Part shown: positions 1-8,669 of the stretch, piece by piece | How positions within the stretch are numbered: position 1 is the first letter of the stretch | Layout of the letters: the number at the start of each line of letters is the position of its first letter | IMG/VR virus record: IMGVR_UViG_3300000827_000030 | Location: 1 to 22,893 of that record | Reading direction: 5' to 3' (one strand) | Origin: a virus | DNA length: 22,893 bases | Made by a program: the position numbers and the translations under genes | The notes under the pieces: model-generated | Told to the model about the DNA's origin: nothing | The model's input: only the letters and a program-made list of their open reading frames with translations | Database searches by the model: none

Positions 1-58
1 CCGCCAGCAGCTCCGCCAGGCTCGACGCTCGATCTAGTTCCTCTTGTGATAGTGCCAT
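1..58 (-). CDS. Possible start of the next gene, cut by the left edge
   Basis: An ATG at 58-56 has TTAGGAG six bases upstream and opens MALSQEELDRASSLAELLA in a different frame from the ejection-type gene. The peptide is a plausible amphipathic N-terminal helix. Only 19 codons are visible, so product and reality cannot be judged further. Confidence 0.45.
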   Translation of the reverse strand, partial: MALSQEELDRASSLAELLA

Positions 59-1076
59 CAGTTTCTCCTAACTTTAGTGTACCGTCCGTGGGGATTAGTT
101 GCTTAATCGGCTCTGGTTGCTTTGCGAAACCAGGGATTCCCGCTCTGGCCGTGGCTGGCCCAGGGGAAGTAGCAGGCAGAACCTTAGCGGCCTGGCGAAC
201 TGTCTCCATCGCTCCTGGCCGAAACGGCTGGCGCACAATCTGAGCACCCTCGGCCACACTCCTGGCGAGCGCTGGGGCTTTTTTGCTTGTCGCTCTAACG
301 CCCATACCCGCTCCCACCACACCAATGGCATCCATTATCAGGCTGGCAGGGTCGGTGAGTGCGCGGGTTCTGAGCATCTCACCCGCTTTCTTGGGTGAGC
401 CAAACGCCAGCTCAGACAGCTCGCCCGCTGCGGGCACGAGAAAGCCGCCTAGATCCGCCGTTGCCGCTTTGTTTGCTTGACGCTGGTAGTTTTTTGCCTC
501 CGCTCCCATGCCACGCGCTTTCAGATTTGCTTGAAGAGCGCTCTGGGTGCTGGCATCGGTGATTATTTTCTGGAGAGCAAGCGATCCCGTGACCGGCATG
601 GTCGAGAGAGTCAGGGGAAGCTTCACCGCCCCCGTGACCAGGTTGCTCATCCAGTCACCTGCGTTCTTTGGCGCAGGGGTTGAGTCGGCATACTTCCCGC
701 CAAGCACCTCTGTCAGCTCCTGTCCACCATTGTAGAGCTTAATCGCAAGGTCGTTTAATGCCTGGAGTGCTGCGGGCTTGCGAGTGGTAGGGCCAATAGT
801 CTCGACAGCTCTGCGACCCGTGGTGCGGGGTGTACCACGGGGAGTGGGGGCTGCTGGCTTGAAGTCCGACTGGGGCTTCATCTTGACCTGCCCGAAGTCG
901 TTCTGCTTGCGCTGGAGCCCCACCAGGTCACCACCGCGAATAATCCCCGCTGCTACCAGTGCTTGTGCCTGAGCCCGTTTTGTGGAACTCTTGGCATAGG
1001 TGCCGTCCCTGAGGTACTTCTCGTGCTTGGCCTGAGCCTCTGGGTCAAACGCATCTACCAGTTTATCTTCCGCCAT
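1..1076 (-). CDS. Second ejection-type virion protein, 3' end off the window
   Basis: The ATG at 1076 has AAGGAG six bases upstream and follows the previous stop by 10 bases. The frame stays open to the left edge (358 codons). The N-terminus is charged (MAEDKLVDAFDPEAQAKHEK). A Pro/Thr/Arg-rich linker follows at about 65-100. Then come helices with amphipathic or hydrophobic segments, such as LVTGAVKLPLTLSTMPVTG (about 145-163) and SLIMDAIGVVGAGMGV (about 253-268), typical of membrane-active ejection proteins. The last residues before the edge become Gly/Thr-rich. No enzyme motif is seen in the part present. A second, well-supported start in another frame at 58 suggests the gene may end soon beyond the edge. 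Confidence 0.65.
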   Translation of the reverse strand, partial: MAEDKLVDAFDPEAQAKHEKYLRDGTYAKSSTKRAQAQALVAAGIIRGGDLVGLQRKQNDFGQVKMKPQSDFKPAAPTPRGTPRTTGRRAVETIGPTTRKPAALQALNDLAIKLYNGGQELTEVLGGKYADSTPAPKNAGDWMSNLVTGAVKLPLTLSTMPVTGSLALQKIITDASTQSALQANLKARGMGAEAKNYQRQANKAATADLGGFLVPAAGELSELAFGSPKKAGEMLRTRALTDPASLIMDAIGVVGAGMGVRATSKKAPALARSVAEGAQIVRQPFRPGAMETVRQAAKVLPATSPGPATARAGIPGFAKQPEPIKQLIPTDGTLKLGETDGTITRGTRSSVEPGGAAG

Positions 1077-1086
1077 GTCTCTCTCC

Positions 1087-2439
1087 TTAGAATCCGCTTG
1101 TCATGCGCTTCTTCTCGCTGCTCTTAATCGCTGGTTTCTTTGGTGTCGGCTTAGCTATTGGCTTACGATTTCCGGGTTGTGCCTCTGGATTTGCTGTAGG
1201 TGTCACAATGAACTTCTTGCTGGGTGGTGTAAACCCTCCACCCCCAGAACGACCGGGCATGTTCACCGTGGGGGCGGGGGGAATCGTGGGCTTGAAGGAT
1301 GGTGAGCCGCCACCGGGCGGTAGTGTGTAGGGGCTAACAGCGGGAGCACTCCCCACAATAGGGTCTGTTATCCCGCCTGCGAGCGCTCGCAGGGTGCGAC
1401 TCATTGCATCCAGCGCCACTTTATCGGATGGATCAACCCCCCGCTCATTGGCAAGAGCGCCCGCCCGAAGAGATAGTGAGAGAGCGGCCTCGGGCTCGAT
1501 CCCCGCCAGCTTTACCGCTTCCATTTCCTGGTTGAACTGTGCGATCTGACCACGAAGTCCCAGCTCCTGAGCACGGAGCCCTGTATTCGCCGCTGCGTTT
1601 GCGTTGCGTTGCTGTCCCAGTCCTAGCTGGCCACGCTGCCAGACTTTGAGCTGCTTGAGTTTCTCAATCTGGAGATTGAGCATGCCCATTTTATAAGGGT
1701 CTGCTGGCTTAGGCGCGACTTTAAGCGGTTCGGCAAAGGGCTGCACACCGAGCTTTTGCAGGAGTGGTGTGCCCACCTTCCCGACACTAACCTGGCTTTT
1801 TGAGTCAAAGCGTGCAATAAACCGCCCGTAGGATTCCATCGCCTGGAGGGCAGCAAGCGAGGCGCTGCGCTCGTCGAGGATGTCCTGGCGATTGAACTGC
1901 CGAGCATCCCGCTCTTTATTGTAGGTGAACTGGCTATCCCGGAACTGACGACCCTCTTCGTAGCGAGTGTCGCCGACTCTATCGCGGCCACGTCCATACT
2001 GGATCTGCTCACCCTGGCGATCATAGCCCTTTTGCCAGCGCTCCTGCCCGATGCGAGCTTGCTCTTCCTGGAAGTCCATAGCATCGAGGCGACTCTCGTC
2101 CCCGAAGCGCTGGCGATTGGCTCCGTACTGCACCATGGCGGTCTGGTTCACTCGCTGGTTGTCGGCCACCTCATTTGCAAACTTGGAGTCCGCTCCCGCC
2201 TGGCCGCCCTTGAGGAAGCTCGCCACCGCACCGATACCACGGCGCGGAGCAAAGAGCGCGGAGACAATCGCCGCCGTGAGAGCGCCTTTCAGTCGCTGGC
2301 TCGCCTCGCCTTGTAGATCGCGGGTCGGAGGTGCCTTCAGAGCGGGGGCTTCCGGCGCTACCTGCGCACGCCGTTTGCGAGCCTGAGCGGGCGTGTCTAC
2401 CCGGAGCTTATCGTCGTTACTGTAGAATCCAAAAGCCAT
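1087..2439 (-). CDS. Internal virion / ejection-type protein
   Basis: The 450-aa protein starts with AGGAG seven bases before the ATG. The N-terminus has a short hydrophobic-amphipathic segment (about 50-80, LKGALTAAIVSALFAPRRGI). A long, highly charged, Gln/Arg/Asp-rich helical region follows (about 85-200, with many RQ, DR and YxxGR units), then more helix (about 250-315) and a Pro/Gly/Lys-rich disordered end. This composition is like T7-type internal core proteins, which leave the capsid and form a channel through the cell envelope. Position after the nozzle agrees. No enzyme motif is seen. Confidence 0.65.
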   Translation of the reverse strand: MAFGFYSNDDKLRVDTPAQARKRRAQVAPEAPALKAPPTRDLQGEASQRLKGALTAAIVSALFAPRRGIGAVASFLKGGQAGADSKFANEVADNQRVNQTAMVQYGANRQRFGDESRLDAMDFQEEQARIGQERWQKGYDRQGEQIQYGRGRDRVGDTRYEEGRQFRDSQFTYNKERDARQFNRQDILDERSASLAALQAMESYGRFIARFDSKSQVSVGKVGTPLLQKLGVQPFAEPLKVAPKPADPYKMGMLNLQIEKLKQLKVWQRGQLGLGQQRNANAAANTGLRAQELGLRGQIAQFNQEMEAVKLAGIEPEAALSLSLRAGALANERGVDPSDKVALDAMSRTLRALAGGITDPIVGSAPAVSPYTLPPGGGSPSFKPTIPPAPTVNMPGRSGGGGFTPPSKKFIVTPTANPEAQPGNRKPIAKPTPKKPAIKSSEKKRMTSGF

Positions 2440-2449
2440 TAACTTTCTC

Positions 2450-2788
2450 CTATTCCATCATTGAGGCGATTAGCCCCACAAAGGCTAAGTGCATTGATTG
2501 ATCGATGCATAACGGACCAACTGTCCACATTTCTGGCGGGCTTTGGCGGTACAGTTTCATCCAGCGCAAATGTAGAGCAAAACGATCTTGAAACCAGTGC
2601 TGACACAATATTGCCCCTATAGCCCAGCAAGGAAGGTACCCGCGCCACACAAGAACCCAAAAAGGCAACGAGTAGAACGCAACATGGACAGAGCAAACAA
2701 TACTATTTTTACTCTTGGCCTGCATCCAATGATTCTGAAGTAGAAAATCACCAATTAAGTGAGCGATAATCAAATAACTTAGTAACAT
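2450..2788 (-). CDS. DUF3307-like integral membrane protein
   Basis: The 112-aa protein starts on TAATG with GGAGG eight bases upstream. Several hydrophobic segments hold the DUF3307 pattern: AHLIGDFLLQNHWMQAKSKN near the N-terminus, HVAFYSLPFWVL, CQHWFQDRFALHLRW and DQSMHLAFVGLIA. His10/Asp14, His35, His64/Asp68 and Asp96/His100 stand in or next to membrane helices, an arrangement suggesting bound metal. The family is known from bacteria and phages but its function is not established. Here it lies inside the tail/ejection cluster. Holin or lysis help, DNA entry or a moron-like role are all open. Confidence 0.7.
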   Translation of the reverse strand: MLLSYLIIAHLIGDFLLQNHWMQAKSKNSIVCSVHVAFYSLPFWVLVWRGYLPCWAIGAILCQHWFQDRFALHLRWMKLYRQSPPEMWTVGPLCIDQSMHLAFVGLIASMME

Positions 2789-5700
2789 TAGTAGTTCCTC
2801 CGAGAAAAAGGGGTCGCCTCGATGGTGAGGCGACGAAGTCGAAACTCTCCGTAGGTCGCGCCCGTGACCTTGAGCACAAGGGAGCGCCCTTGGGGGCAGT
2901 GCGACGTGCGAAAGCGGGCAACCGCGCGAGGGTTGAGCTGGTAGGTTCTAGCTGCTGCTTCACTGGGATCATCACCCGCGACCGTGAGGATCAGCGTCTC
3001 CCCGCTGGCGATGGTCGCGTCAATTCCCAAGTGGTGGGGCCGGAGCATCTCCTGTCGCGATCCCAAAGGCCGTGTGTCCGCTCGCGGGTTTATGTCCGTA
3101 GTTCCCGTGCCATCGCCCGAGGAGAGCTTGAGGAGCGCGATTTGTCCGCCCGCTGTGCCGAGTGCCACAACAGGGATCTCAGGCCGCGCAGCTCCTCCCA
3201 CCAAGCTGAGTCCCGGCCACTTGGTCCAGGCATCAGAGCGAACGCCAAGACACAGAACGGTATCGGCTGTCGTCGAGTTCGCATTGGTCGGAACGCAGAC
3301 CAGGAGCTGCTCTGGCGTGGAGATCAGGCTTGAGGCACTATAGGCGGAAGCGGTGGCTCCAGAGCGTGGCGGCAGGGAGTCCTGGACACGAACATCGAGC
3401 TGACCCGGCCACTTGACCAGCCCTTCGTGGGTGAGCCAGTAGAGCGTTCCCTGGTGCTCCGTGATCCCATCCTGAGCCGCCAGCCCGCGCTGGCTGACTT
3501 GCTCTAGGCGGTAGTCCTCAAAGCTCGACCCCGTCAGCGCCCACACGCCGCGCTCCGCGAAGATCAAGAGTGATCCACGGCTTGGCCAGAGCCGCACAAT
3601 TGAATCGCCTGCCAGAAGGGGGAGGCGAACCCAGAAGCCCTTCTCAGAGGCGCGTGGGTCTTGCGACTGCGGAAGGTTGATCCGGCTCCAGTAGAGTGCG
3701 GCAGGTTGCTGGCTCTCGACGAGCCACGAGCCAAAGACCTCGCTTTCGGTCGAGAGCCAGACACGCTGATTCCAGATGGCCACAGAGCGCGGTATGTCCG
3801 GCGGCTTGTCGCGCCCCAGGCGAAACGTCTCTGCGCCAAAGAGCCACCCGTCTGGGGTGTTGTCCACCAGCGTGTCCACTGCGGCATCTGTATAGGCTAT
3901 GTAAGGGTTTGAGATAGCACGAACATGGGGGTCTACCCCTGTTGCCGCATTGCCCCCCATAGCAAAAGTGCTAGACGAGAACGGCACGATTGCAACAAGG
4001 CGACCAATGGGCTGGGCTCCAGAGCTATCTTCGACGAGTCCACCCCCAAAACGGTAGATAGCTCTATGCGTCGCGCTGGGATTCTTCTTGGCGGGGAGTC
4101 GGAGCAGCGCTCGCCGCTGTTGGTAGCCGGGGAGTATCTCCCCGCTGGGCTTGCTCCCCTCACTCTCGATTGTATTGAGCACCGAAGCGTCGCCTGCTGA
4201 ATCAATCTCCACCACTCGATACCAGTAGCGCCGCCCTGTGGCCAGGTTGCCCGGGGAGCGTAGCGCTCCTACCGTGCAGACTGTCGCAGTCCCCGCTTCT
4301 TGTAGGTTCTCGATGAGCACATCCTCACGAATCTCAAAGATCACCCGATCCACCGCCGTGAGATTCTTTTGAAGGTCGCGTAGATCCGCCAGCCCCCAGC
4401 CCTCTTCCAGTGTGGTGTCGAGGGTTTGCGTCCAGTAGATTGTCCCACCAGAGCGCAACCCTAGCCGCACCAGAAGGCCGCTTACACCCGCACCCGTTGT
4501 CAGCTCCAGCGCGAGGGTATCGGTGCCCGACCAGTCCACCGCCGTGATGTCGCTAAATGCCTGAAGTCCTGCCGTCAGGAGTCGTCCCGGAGGAGCCTGC
4601 GCGGGGTCGCTCTGCCCTCCTACGGCACCGCTCGGTGTCAGAGCAGAGCCAGAACCCGCCCAGACCTGGACACTGCCCTGACGAATCGCAATAAGATCGG
4701 GGGTTGTCTTAACGATCTCCAGCTCCATGCGCGGGACAAAGAGCGCCACACGGTTGACATCTGCCCCTTGGTTGCTATTGAGCGCGACAGGTTGAGTAAA
4801 GCCCACTCGGATCGAACGAGGGACTATGGAAAGTCCCCGAATATCCACAAGCTGGCGCACTTGGGTCGAAGCATCGTTTTTCAGAAACGGCGAGCGCCAG
4901 GTCTTTGTGCCGCCAGCGATAGGTGTAGAACCGCCCGTGTCCGAGTAGGCCACCACATCCGCATCCACCACCATCGAGTTACTTGTCGCGTCTTCCGCAG
5001 CGGCTTCATAGGAAAGCACTGCCACACGGGCATAGCCAGAGGTGTTTCCGGCATTAAGAAGCAGCGGGCCAGAGCGTACCGAGTCTCCCGAGCCTGTGTC
5101 CGAATCAAGCTCCACCGCATTTGCCCCGTTACCATCCTGGACATTAGGAGAGTAGGCCGGAGATCCAGCACGGGTAGACCAGAGCGCCGTCCCCGTGAGG
5201 TTCGACCCGTCCCAGAAGTTACTATCGGACTGAGTGATAGAGCTCATCGGGGCGAGCGTGTCACCCGCTCCCGATGTACTTGGAGTGGTAATTGCGCCTG
5301 TGATGAAGTTTTGACTCCATGTCAGCAAGCCCGGTGAGCTGATTAGGGTCTGGTGGGACAGCTCCAAGAGTGGCTGATCTGGCGCATCGAGCCCAGCTAG
5401 GCTCCCAATAGCGGTTCCATTGAAAAAGCGGGGGCCATTTACCCCATCCACAATCCAGAACATCCCAAAGCCTTGCGCTGCTTGTACATCACCCGGTGTG
5501 ACCGTAATAGAAGTCTGGCCTGTCGGTAGACTCGTAGAGTTTGCCGCCCATGCCCACTTGCGTATCTTTCCATTTGCTGCCACCAGGAGGTAGTCTCCCG
5601 CGCCATCGCTAGCAGAACCCAGCACGTAGACTGCTGTGGGGAGCACCGATGCAAGCTGGTTTACAATCCCTGGGCGCAAACGAATCTCCCCTCCTTCGAC

Positions 5701-5805
5701 GATCACATGATCTGCGCGAGAGAGATAACCCTCAGGAAGTAGCTCCGGGGCAATTGACTCATTGATTCCTTTAAACCCGGTCTCACTGATGCGGATGTCA
5801 GGCAT
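2788..5805 (-). CDS. Tail nozzle / stabilisation protein with inserted beta domains
   Basis: The ATG at 5805 (GGAGG ten bases upstream, 8-base overlap with the connector) gives 1005 aa starting MPDIRISETGFKGINES; a longer frame to 5919 is rejected. The start, with GYLSRADHVIVEGGEIRLRP, is typical of podovirus nozzle or stabilisation proteins, whose first residues grip the adaptor and whose body is a beta propeller. Propeller-like parts are seen at about 545-1000 (IWNQRVWLS, WPSRGSLLIFAERGVW, HQGTLYWLTHEGLVKWPG, LCLGVRSDAWTKWPG). Residues about 155-510 look inserted, with LLTWSQNFI and Trp/Asn/Gly-rich beta segments like sugar-binding modules of phage tails. It shares TAATG with the membrane gene after it. 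Confidence 0.8.
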   Translation of the reverse strand: MPDIRISETGFKGINESIAPELLPEGYLSRADHVIVEGGEIRLRPGIVNQLASVLPTAVYVLGSASDGAGDYLLVAANGKIRKWAWAANSTSLPTGQTSITVTPGDVQAAQGFGMFWIVDGVNGPRFFNGTAIGSLAGLDAPDQPLLELSHQTLISSPGLLTWSQNFITGAITTPSTSGAGDTLAPMSSITQSDSNFWDGSNLTGTALWSTRAGSPAYSPNVQDGNGANAVELDSDTGSGDSVRSGPLLLNAGNTSGYARVAVLSYEAAAEDATSNSMVVDADVVAYSDTGGSTPIAGGTKTWRSPFLKNDASTQVRQLVDIRGLSIVPRSIRVGFTQPVALNSNQGADVNRVALFVPRMELEIVKTTPDLIAIRQGSVQVWAGSGSALTPSGAVGGQSDPAQAPPGRLLTAGLQAFSDITAVDWSGTDTLALELTTGAGVSGLLVRLGLRSGGTIYWTQTLDTTLEEGWGLADLRDLQKNLTAVDRVIFEIREDVLIENLQEAGTATVCTVGALRSPGNLATGRRYWYRVVEIDSAGDASVLNTIESEGSKPSGEILPGYQQRRALLRLPAKKNPSATHRAIYRFGGGLVEDSSGAQPIGRLVAIVPFSSSTFAMGGNAATGVDPHVRAISNPYIAYTDAAVDTLVDNTPDGWLFGAETFRLGRDKPPDIPRSVAIWNQRVWLSTESEVFGSWLVESQQPAALYWSRINLPQSQDPRASEKGFWVRLPLLAGDSIVRLWPSRGSLLIFAERGVWALTGSSFEDYRLEQVSQRGLAAQDGITEHQGTLYWLTHEGLVKWPGQLDVRVQDSLPPRSGATASAYSASSLISTPEQLLVCVPTNANSTTADTVLCLGVRSDAWTKWPGLSLVGGAARPEIPVVALGTAGGQIALLKLSSGDGTGTTDINPRADTRPLGSRQEMLRPHHLGIDATIASGETLILTVAGDDPSEAAARTYQLNPRAVARFRTSHCPQGRSLVLKVTGATYGEFRLRRLTIEATPFSRRNY

Positions 5806-6484
5806 CGCGGCGTGTCCTCCGTGGCACAGGAGCGCCACGCCACTCTGCTTCCCAGATAGGCAACACTGCCGCCAGAGCTGTCTCCGCACCATTTTGCTTG
5901 GTGAGCATCGCGCAGGCATATGCGATAAGGCGGGGGGCGATCTCTACCGGCAAGTCGGCAAAGGAGCCACCTGCGATACCTGGGCGGGGGAAGACAACGC
6001 CCTCTAGCACCAGTGTGCCCGGTGTAAGGGGGCGAGGACCAAGGAGCACACCGTCGGCCTCTTGGTACACGCGCTCGGGAATGGCTTTATCCTCGACCAG
6101 TATCATGGGGTGGTGAACCTCGTACCATTTTCTGTCGCAGTACTGCACCGGAGTCGAAACCACGGGGTCGCCTTGGCTCCAGCTCCCTTGCCGCACAGTG
6201 AACATCCTTTGGTTTGCTACAGACATGCTCAATCCGGTGAACAAAACCTTCACCGTACCACCTGCGACATCGGACTTCGTTCCCTTGCCAAAGGTCTGGA
6301 TCACGCCCAGCTCTGTGAGCCGTTCCTGCCCTTCGTTAAGAAAAATTAGAATCTGCTCTGCCGTTGAAATCTCAGGACTGATCGCCGGGCCTCCATCTGC
6401 GGGAAGCTCCGCCACTTGCGAACCCTCCGCTTCGGCGAGCCGCGACAGCACCTGCGCAATTGCATCATCAACAACGTACGGCAT
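5798..6484 (-). CDS. Second head-tail connector (neck) protein
   Basis: The start on the TAATG at 6484 gives 228 aa beginning MPYVVDDAIAQVLSRLAEAE; an upstream frame to 6607 would overlap the first connector by 124 bases. The N-terminal helices with AEQILIFLNEGQERLTELG and the later FPRPGIAGG and PRLIAYACAMLTKQNG parts look like the same general adaptor plan as the upstream gene. Its end overlaps the nozzle gene by 8 bases (ATGCCTGA). A role between adaptor ring and nozzle is inferred from position. Confidence 0.68.
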   Translation of the reverse strand: MPYVVDDAIAQVLSRLAEAEGSQVAELPADGGPAISPEISTAEQILIFLNEGQERLTELGVIQTFGKGTKSDVAGGTVKVLFTGLSMSVANQRMFTVRQGSWSQGDPVVSTPVQYCDRKWYEVHHPMILVEDKAIPERVYQEADGVLLGPRPLTPGTLVLEGVVFPRPGIAGGSFADLPVEIAPRLIAYACAMLTKQNGAETALAAVLPIWEAEWRGAPVPRRTRRDA

Positions 6485-7158
6485 TAGCTCCACTCTTTCC
6501 GTAGGCGAGAGTAGGAATCTCCCGCCAGACGATTGACTATCCCCTGTGCCTCGCGGGCTCTGGGTGTGATCATTCCGAGACGCTGGCCGTCGCCGGTTTG
6601 GATGCACCTCAGCTCAGCAGCCTTGTAGGTAACCGCGTCTACAGCCCACTGCGCCAGGGGGAACTCGTCACTAGGGCCAGGAGCCGTCTTTGTCGTGTCC
6701 CAGAGCCTTCCAGGCACAGCAAAGCCCCGCACAGTTACAGCCGCTGCCTTGAGATAGTTAGGGCGAGGGTGAAGATACAGAATGGGGCGCGCAAAAGCAA
6801 CATAGCGCGGCGTGCCCAGTTCAGGCGCGGTCTTCCAGTTTGGGAGCACTCGATCTAGATAGGCCGCAGTGACCAGCCCAACCCCTTCGCGTAGCAACGT
6901 CTTTTGTCCCGTAGAGGAAAGCACCTCTACTACCTTGGGCTTGTAGAGATTATCCGGGAGGCACACCTCAGAGACGGGGGTGGTAGTTCCGTCGATATCC
7001 AAAGAAAAATAGGTGTACCAGGCATCTGCTTCTCGTGCGACCTGGTCGGTCGCATCTATCACTGTTTCACGTAGCCAAATAGGTTCACCGAAAAAGGGGG
7101 AGTCAGCCGACTCCCCCAGTAGCAAACCAACGCGGCGCTCAAGTTCCCAGCGCTTCAT
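6484..7158 (-). CDS. Head-tail connector (adaptor) protein
   Basis: The 224-aa protein starts MKRWELERRVGLLLGE, like phage adaptor proteins that bind below the portal: N-terminal helices, a middle with beta strands (FSLDIDGTTTPVSEVCLP, then YVAFARPILYLHPRP), and a C-terminal helix bundle (WAVDAVTYKAAELRCIQTGD). The ATG has AAAGG nine bases upstream. Its TAA shares a base with the start of the next gene (TAATG, 6486-6482). Order capsid, cement, adaptor, second connector, nozzle supports assembly of a short neck. Confidence 0.72.
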   Translation of the reverse strand: MKRWELERRVGLLLGESADSPFFGEPIWLRETVIDATDQVAREADAWYTYFSLDIDGTTTPVSEVCLPDNLYKPKVVEVLSSTGQKTLLREGVGLVTAAYLDRVLPNWKTAPELGTPRYVAFARPILYLHPRPNYLKAAAVTVRGFAVPGRLWDTTKTAPGPSDEFPLAQWAVDAVTYKAAELRCIQTGDGQRLGMITPRAREAQGIVNRLAGDSYSRLRKEWS

Positions 7159-7170
7159 TGTTAAGCCTTT

Positions 7171-7554
7171 CTAAGCGTACCGGGTCTGGCTCCAGTTGCA
7201 TTCCCACTTAAAATCCGTCGTATTAGCGCTGGCCTCGATCTTGCACCGAAACTCTTGAAATCGAGAGTTGATCGGGGCGGCGAGCTGGACATTCTGCTCT
7301 GTCGTGGTCACGGTAATTACGTCGTCTGAGTACGACACGGGGTTCCATGTGCCTCCCGTCAAACGCCCCTCTACAAGAAGCCGAAGGGTGGCAGTAGACG
7401 TGCTTGTCTTGAGAGATCGTAGGACAGCGCGGGCATAGCCGCCCATGATGTCGGCTCCCTCAGTAAGCGTCACCACGCTATCGCCCGTATACGTCGCTGC
7501 CCCGTCTTGCAGAGTCTCAGCGTCCGCATGGAAAACTAATGTTGCATCAACCAT
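7171..7554 (-). CDS. Capsid cement/decoration-like protein (Bbp16-like)
   Basis: Starting at the ATG at 7554, which has GGAGG ten bases upstream, the protein is 127 aa and opens MVDATLVFHADAETLQDG. This resembles the start of the Bbp16-type cement proteins of BPP-1-like phages, as far as I can recall them. The rest is all-beta with many Thr, Val and Ser, and ends KWECNWSQTRYA. Cement proteins sit on capsid surfaces and hold the expanded shell together. GTG 7596 and ATG 7584 are alternative starts with weaker ribosome sites. Position right after the coat gene supports a head role; the family name is tentative. Confidence 0.65.
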   Translation of the reverse strand: MVDATLVFHADAETLQDGAATYTGDSVVTLTEGADIMGGYARAVLRSLKTSTSTATLRLLVEGRLTGGTWNPVSYSDDVITVTTTEQNVQLAAPINSRFQEFRCKIEASANTTDFKWECNWSQTRYA

Positions 7555-7606
7555 CTTCTGTAAATCCTCCAGGGCAAAAGCCATCCCTTGCCCCACTATC
7601 GCTAAG

Positions 7607-8626
7607 CTAGCTGTTGGTGCCCTGAATCCCGGTCAGGCGGGCAAACGCACGCTCTTTTTTGGCGAGGCGACCCATTCCCCATTCAATGTGCGCCATTTTC
7701 TTAGAACCGATCTGGCCCTGCATCTCAGGCACGAGGGTCTGAGGTTGAAACACATCTAGCGCCTCGGGATCGGTGTTGGTGATGTATGCCGATGTGTAGA
7801 CCGTACCACCTGACGCGCCTGTGACTGTCTCCGTTGCAGAGATCACAGGGGTGGAGCCGTCCGCTTTCCATCCAACTTTCTGCACAATCGCTTTTTTGTA
7901 CTTGAGCATGTCGTTGCCAAACTGGTCTTTTTCAATAGAGAACATTCGCCCCATTTGGAGCGCCGTTACCCAGTTAGTAACGAGCTGGTAATCCATTGAG
8001 ATAACGCAGTTTTGTCCCTCGCGGCTACCCATCCAGAAAAGCTTTTTGTCGATCTCGCCGCACAAAATAAGTGCGGCGTTTGCACTAAGCCCGCCCGTGG
8101 ACAGGTTGATCGTGGGGGTCTGGGACTTAGAGTTTGGATCGAGCTTGTACTGCGTGGGGTTGTCCAGCATGGTCTTTAGACCAGCAGGGCAGTCCTCGTA
8201 CGAGACAAGCGCGGGGTTGGCATTAAACCAAACGTCCTCAATCTCGAAGTCCAGCGCGGTCTGCCACATGGAGAACTGCTCCGCCACGGGGTCGGTGATG
8301 AGCTTGCCTGCCTTGTAGGCACGAAGCTCGGCGACATCGAACTCCAGATCATTGGCAATGATGTGAAGCTCTGCTTCAACGGCGCGAGTTTTACCCTTGG
8401 TGGCTTCCGATTGCTCATTAAGCTTACGCCAACCGATAGGGGGCAGTCCCGCATGGGTGAGCTGTCGCCCTTGCACCTTCAAGCTCGGATCTGTCCGAAA
8501 CTTGAAGTACTTAATCATCATGTCTCCCGCATAGATGCTTTTAGCGAGCTTCATCGCCATGGCACTATTAGAGAGTTTCGCCCAGTCGTAAAGCGACATG
8601 GGAGTCCTAAAATCAACTACCGACAT
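7607..8626 (-). CDS. Major capsid protein (HK97-fold expected)
   Basis: The 339-aa protein follows the scaffold and precedes a cement-like protein, the normal place of the coat gene. The start has AAGGAG nine bases upstream. Features in keeping with an HK97-fold coat are an N-terminal helix region (MSLYDWAKLSNSAMAMKLAK), an extended loop with a long helix (TKGKTRAVEAELHIIANDLE), a P-domain helix with NAALILCGEIDKKLFWMGSR, and a beta-rich segment near FGNDMLKYKKAIVQKVGW before the last strands. I see no clear similarity to P22 or T7 coats from memory, so the assignment rests mainly on size, composition and context. Translation is probably high, given the best ribosome site in the cluster. Confidence 0.82.
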   Translation of the reverse strand: MSVVDFRTPMSLYDWAKLSNSAMAMKLAKSIYAGDMMIKYFKFRTDPSLKVQGRQLTHAGLPPIGWRKLNEQSEATKGKTRAVEAELHIIANDLEFDVAELRAYKAGKLITDPVAEQFSMWQTALDFEIEDVWFNANPALVSYEDCPAGLKTMLDNPTQYKLDPNSKSQTPTINLSTGGLSANAALILCGEIDKKLFWMGSREGQNCVISMDYQLVTNWVTALQMGRMFSIEKDQFGNDMLKYKKAIVQKVGWKADGSTPVISATETVTGASGGTVYTSAYITNTDPEALDVFQPQTLVPEMQGQIGSKKMAHIEWGMGRLAKKERAFARLTGIQGTNS

Positions 8627-8642
8627 ACTACTCTGCTCCTTC

Positions 8643-8657
8643 CGCGCCGAAAGCGCG
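8643..8657 (-). other. Small hairpin before the capsid gene ribosome site
   Basis: On the minus strand CGCGC (8657-8653) pairs with GCGCG (8647-8643) around the loop TTTCG. AAGGAG for the capsid gene follows at once. No T-run is present, so it is not a terminator; it may stabilise the capsid mRNA 5' end or mark RNA processing. Confidence 0.3.
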
Positions 8658-8669
8658 TTGCAAGTTCCT

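Noticed and set aside
5806-5919. Upstream extension of the nozzle gene (38 residues)
   Set aside because: It overlaps the connector gene by over 100 bases, is Cys-rich unlike the body, and the ATG at 5805 has a good ribosome site.
6485-6607. Upstream extension of the second connector (41 residues)
   Set aside because: It lies within the first connector gene; the TAATG junction gives the better start.
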